DNA of 64,000 nt from Chryseobacterium scophthalmum (GTDB lineage: Bacteria; Bacteroidota; Bacteroidia; Flavobacteriales; Weeksellaceae): positions 1,240,001-1,304,000 of the forward strand of contig NZ_FSRQ01000001.1 of assembly GCF_900143185.1 (NCBI RefSeq). The letters run 5' to 3'. Numbering within the stretch: position 1 is the stretch's first letter; every line of letters starts with the position of its first letter. A program made the translations under genes and the position numbers. Shown one piece after another: positions 62,399 to 64,000 of the stretch. The notes beneath the pieces were generated by a model that was given only the letters and a program-made list of their open reading frames with translations, was not told where the DNA came from and ran no database searches.

Positions 62399-64000
62399 TT
62401 AAATACATACTTGATTTGTAATGCTAACTTTGTGTTCTTTAGCAGAAACCAAAATTGATTTCGGATCTACTTCTATTAAAGCCTGTTTTTGCAGCTCATC
62501 ATTCACCGATATCTTCACTTCATCAATGTAATCTACATAATGCAGCTGCTCTAAGTAGGTAACAAGCTGATTAACATTAAGAACCACATTAAAATCAATC
62601 TCTTTTGCATCTGTAAAAGCCCAAGGAGAGATGTATTTTTTGATATCTTCGTCTAGTTGTTTCAGATAAAATGTTTCGTCATACTGCTCAAAGAATTTCA
62701 CCTTTGCTTCTACTTTTGCTTCTTTATAATTTGGATTAATTACCTGAGCATCAACATGCATTGTATTTAATTCGTTTACATAATTCTGAATTTTATTCAG
62801 GGTTGCTCTGCTTACTCTTGGCTGATAAACATCAAAAGCATTTTTATTTTTAATATTCGGTACCACCATCAAGGTTACATTACCCGGAGCCATATAAGAT
62901 TTTTCGGAGGTATGGTTTAAACATTTCACTTTAAAAACTTCCGGAAATTCCTGTAATACCAAATGCTCGTAATCCCACTGTGTAATCGCTCTGTGTTTAT
63001 GTCTCAATCTTTCACTTACACGTCTGTAAAACTCAGGATCTGTTTCCTGGTATTTACCACCAAACGAATTGTAAGGCTGGTCAACAGATTTTACCTGAGC
63101 AACTCTTGTGATCAGCTTAGAAATAGTTTCTGCACCTAATCCGTTATTTAAATGAGACAAATCATTATCCTGATTCTGGAATGTCGCTAAAACAGCCTGA
63201 GTGTAAATTCCCTGAATTTTGCAGACCGCATCATAGCTTCTTTGTGATCTTGCTCTGACCCAAACCAATCCGTCAGTAAATCTTGTGTGATGGGTGTCGA
63301 TATCTTTAGAGATTTTAAACTTTACAATCCCCGATTCCAAAAATTTTCTGGTTTCATTCTGAAGGATATTACCCGAAAGATCAATCCATTTATTGCCGGA
63401 AAGAATGCTCCATTCTATAAACTCTTTCTCATCAAAAGTATTCACTAAAGGGTTTTCACTTCCTTCCAACATTTGGATTAATAGTGAAACGGTTGTTTGT
63501 GGTGTTGCTTCCAGACCGATGTATAATTCACCTCCATTTTTATGTACCGGAACAATTTCCTGTATTTTAGCTTCTTTTTCGTATTGCCCGAATGCATCTT
63601 CGTGATACAATTGTACGTCTTCGCTTTTTAAAACTTCTCCTTCAGAATCTGTCTCTAAATCTAAATAAACCTTATCTTTTGCACTGTAATTCAGCTCAAT
63701 ATCTTCCGCAAAAGGAATATACGGTTCATTTGGAATCAGCTTGCCGCTTTCAGCACCGCTCGATAACGCCAATGTATATAGTTTAGGATAAACATCCTGT
63801 AATGAAGATTGGTTAAATGTTAATCTGATCGATTCACTTGTACCAGATTTATCACTATTATTCCTGATAGAAAACTGAGTTTGATAACCCGCACCTTCTA
63901 TTTTTTTAAATACATCAATATTATTAGCTTTTGTATACCAAATTTCTTTGTGCAATAATGCTGTATCTGCTTTAAAATAACCATCAGAACCTACAATCGA
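62399..64000 (-). CDS. Baseplate J-like protein (Afp11-like), N-terminus beyond window
   Basis: The frame stays open to the window edge (SIVGSDGYFKADTALLHKEI upstream of a TTG at 63955), so that TTG is not the true start; the gene begins beyond 64000. The visible 530 residues contain the gpJ-type segment YRRVSERLRHKHRAITQWDY, followed by EHLVLQEFPEVFKVKCLNH, and the C-terminal APGNVTLMVVPN and KKYISPWAFTDAKEIDFNVV parts of baseplate J proteins. These proteins form the wedge that triggers sheath contraction. It lies 24 bp before the next baseplate gene. Remaining core genes (tube, sheath, hub, LysM protein, gp25) would be expected further upstream, outside the window. Confidence 0.86.
   Translation of the reverse strand, partial: SIVGSDGYFKADTALLHKEIWYTKANNIDVFKKIEGAGYQTQFSIRNNSDKSGTSESIRLTFNQSSLQDVYPKLYTLALSSGAESGKLIPNEPYIPFAEDIELNYSAKDKVYLDLETDSEGEVLKSEDVQLYHEDAFGQYEKEAKIQEIVPVHKNGGELYIGLEATPQTTVSLLIQMLEGSENPLVNTFDEKEFIEWSILSGNKWIDLSGNILQNETRKFLESGIVKFKISKDIDTHHTRFTDGLVWVRARSQRSYDAVCKIQGIYTQAVLATFQNQDNDLSHLNNGLGAETISKLITRVAQVKSVDQPYNSFGGKYQETDPEFYRRVSERLRHKHRAITQWDYEHLVLQEFPEVFKVKCLNHTSEKSYMAPGNVTLMVVPNIKNKNAFDVYQPRVSRATLNKIQNYVNELNTMHVDAQVINPNYKEAKVEAKVKFFEQYDETFYLKQLDEDIKKYISPWAFTDAKEIDFNVVLNVNQLVTYLEQLHYVDYIDEVKISVNDELQKQALIEVDPKSILVSAKEHKVSITNQVCI

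Noticed and set aside
63953..63955. TTG as the start of the gpJ-like protein
   Set aside because: The frame stays open with plausible protein sequence to the window edge, so the gene starts beyond 64000.
8997..64000. A complete prophage
   Set aside because: No integrase, terminase, portal, capsid or replication gene is present, while an eCIS-type AAA+ ATPase and Afp-like baseplate proteins are.
28362..64000. A type VI secretion system
   Set aside because: No TssJLM membrane complex or ClpV was seen; the AAA+ protein has a single AAA+ module, not the two of ClpV, and lysis genes point to free particles.

Overview
The window looks like a chromosomal segment of a low-GC Bacteroidetes bacterium, most likely a flavobacterium of the Chryseobacterium type. 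Supporting signs are TAnnTTTG-type promoter boxes, few Shine-Dalgarno sequences, a FecR anti-sigma factor with a Bacteroidetes-type C-terminal domain, membrane-anchored AraC regulators and very AT-rich spacers. The genus is an inference. No RNA genes, CRISPR array, integrase, transposase, capsid or terminase gene was seen.

Positions 1-8761 are ordinary chromosome: a TonB-dependent receptor cut by the window edge, its FecR-like anti-sigma factor and a divergent ECF sigma factor (a cell-surface signalling trio), two AraC-family regulators with N-terminal membrane domains, a serine beta-lactamase-like lipoprotein and a small outer-membrane beta-barrel protein. A convergent terminator at 8897-8931 ends this part.

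Positions 8997-64000 are almost entirely minus-strand and read as the 3' part of an extracellular contractile injection system (eCIS, Afp/PVC-like). From upstream (right) to downstream (left) come: two baseplate proteins (62399-64000, open at the window edge, and 59486-62374), two paralogous PKD-domain proteins (53324-59496), a small fibronectin-III-like protein, a cI/LexA-like S24 repressor on the plus strand with palindromic operators, two tiny proteins, a holin-like protein, a 1295-aa polymorphic effector ending in an AHH nuclease with its immunity gene, three orphan toxin/immunity cassettes in different stages of decay, two candidate immunity genes, then about 30 kb of tail-fibre-like genes. 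Inside the fibre region lie the eCIS-type AAA+ ATPase (28362-29678) and a phage-style lysis pair, a unimolecular-spanin-like lipoprotein and a GH24 lysozyme (26928-27934). Tube, sheath and remaining baseplate genes are not in the window and would be expected beyond 64000.

The parts fit together as follows. The repressor would hold the locus silent and release it on DNA damage. Holin, lysozyme and spanin would free the particles. The AAA+ ATPase would assist assembly. The effector would be the cargo, with immunity proteins protecting siblings. The fibres would select targets. Three features stand out. Seven fibre-region proteins share one N-terminal anchor motif followed by unrelated distal parts. 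A conserved non-coding element of about 70 bp occurs in eight copies near the fibre units and the effector gene. The effector is followed by an array of promoterless toxin-tip cassettes that share its 3' sequence. One fibre carries a CotH-kinase-like domain with lectin-like and leucine-rich regions, an unusual combination.
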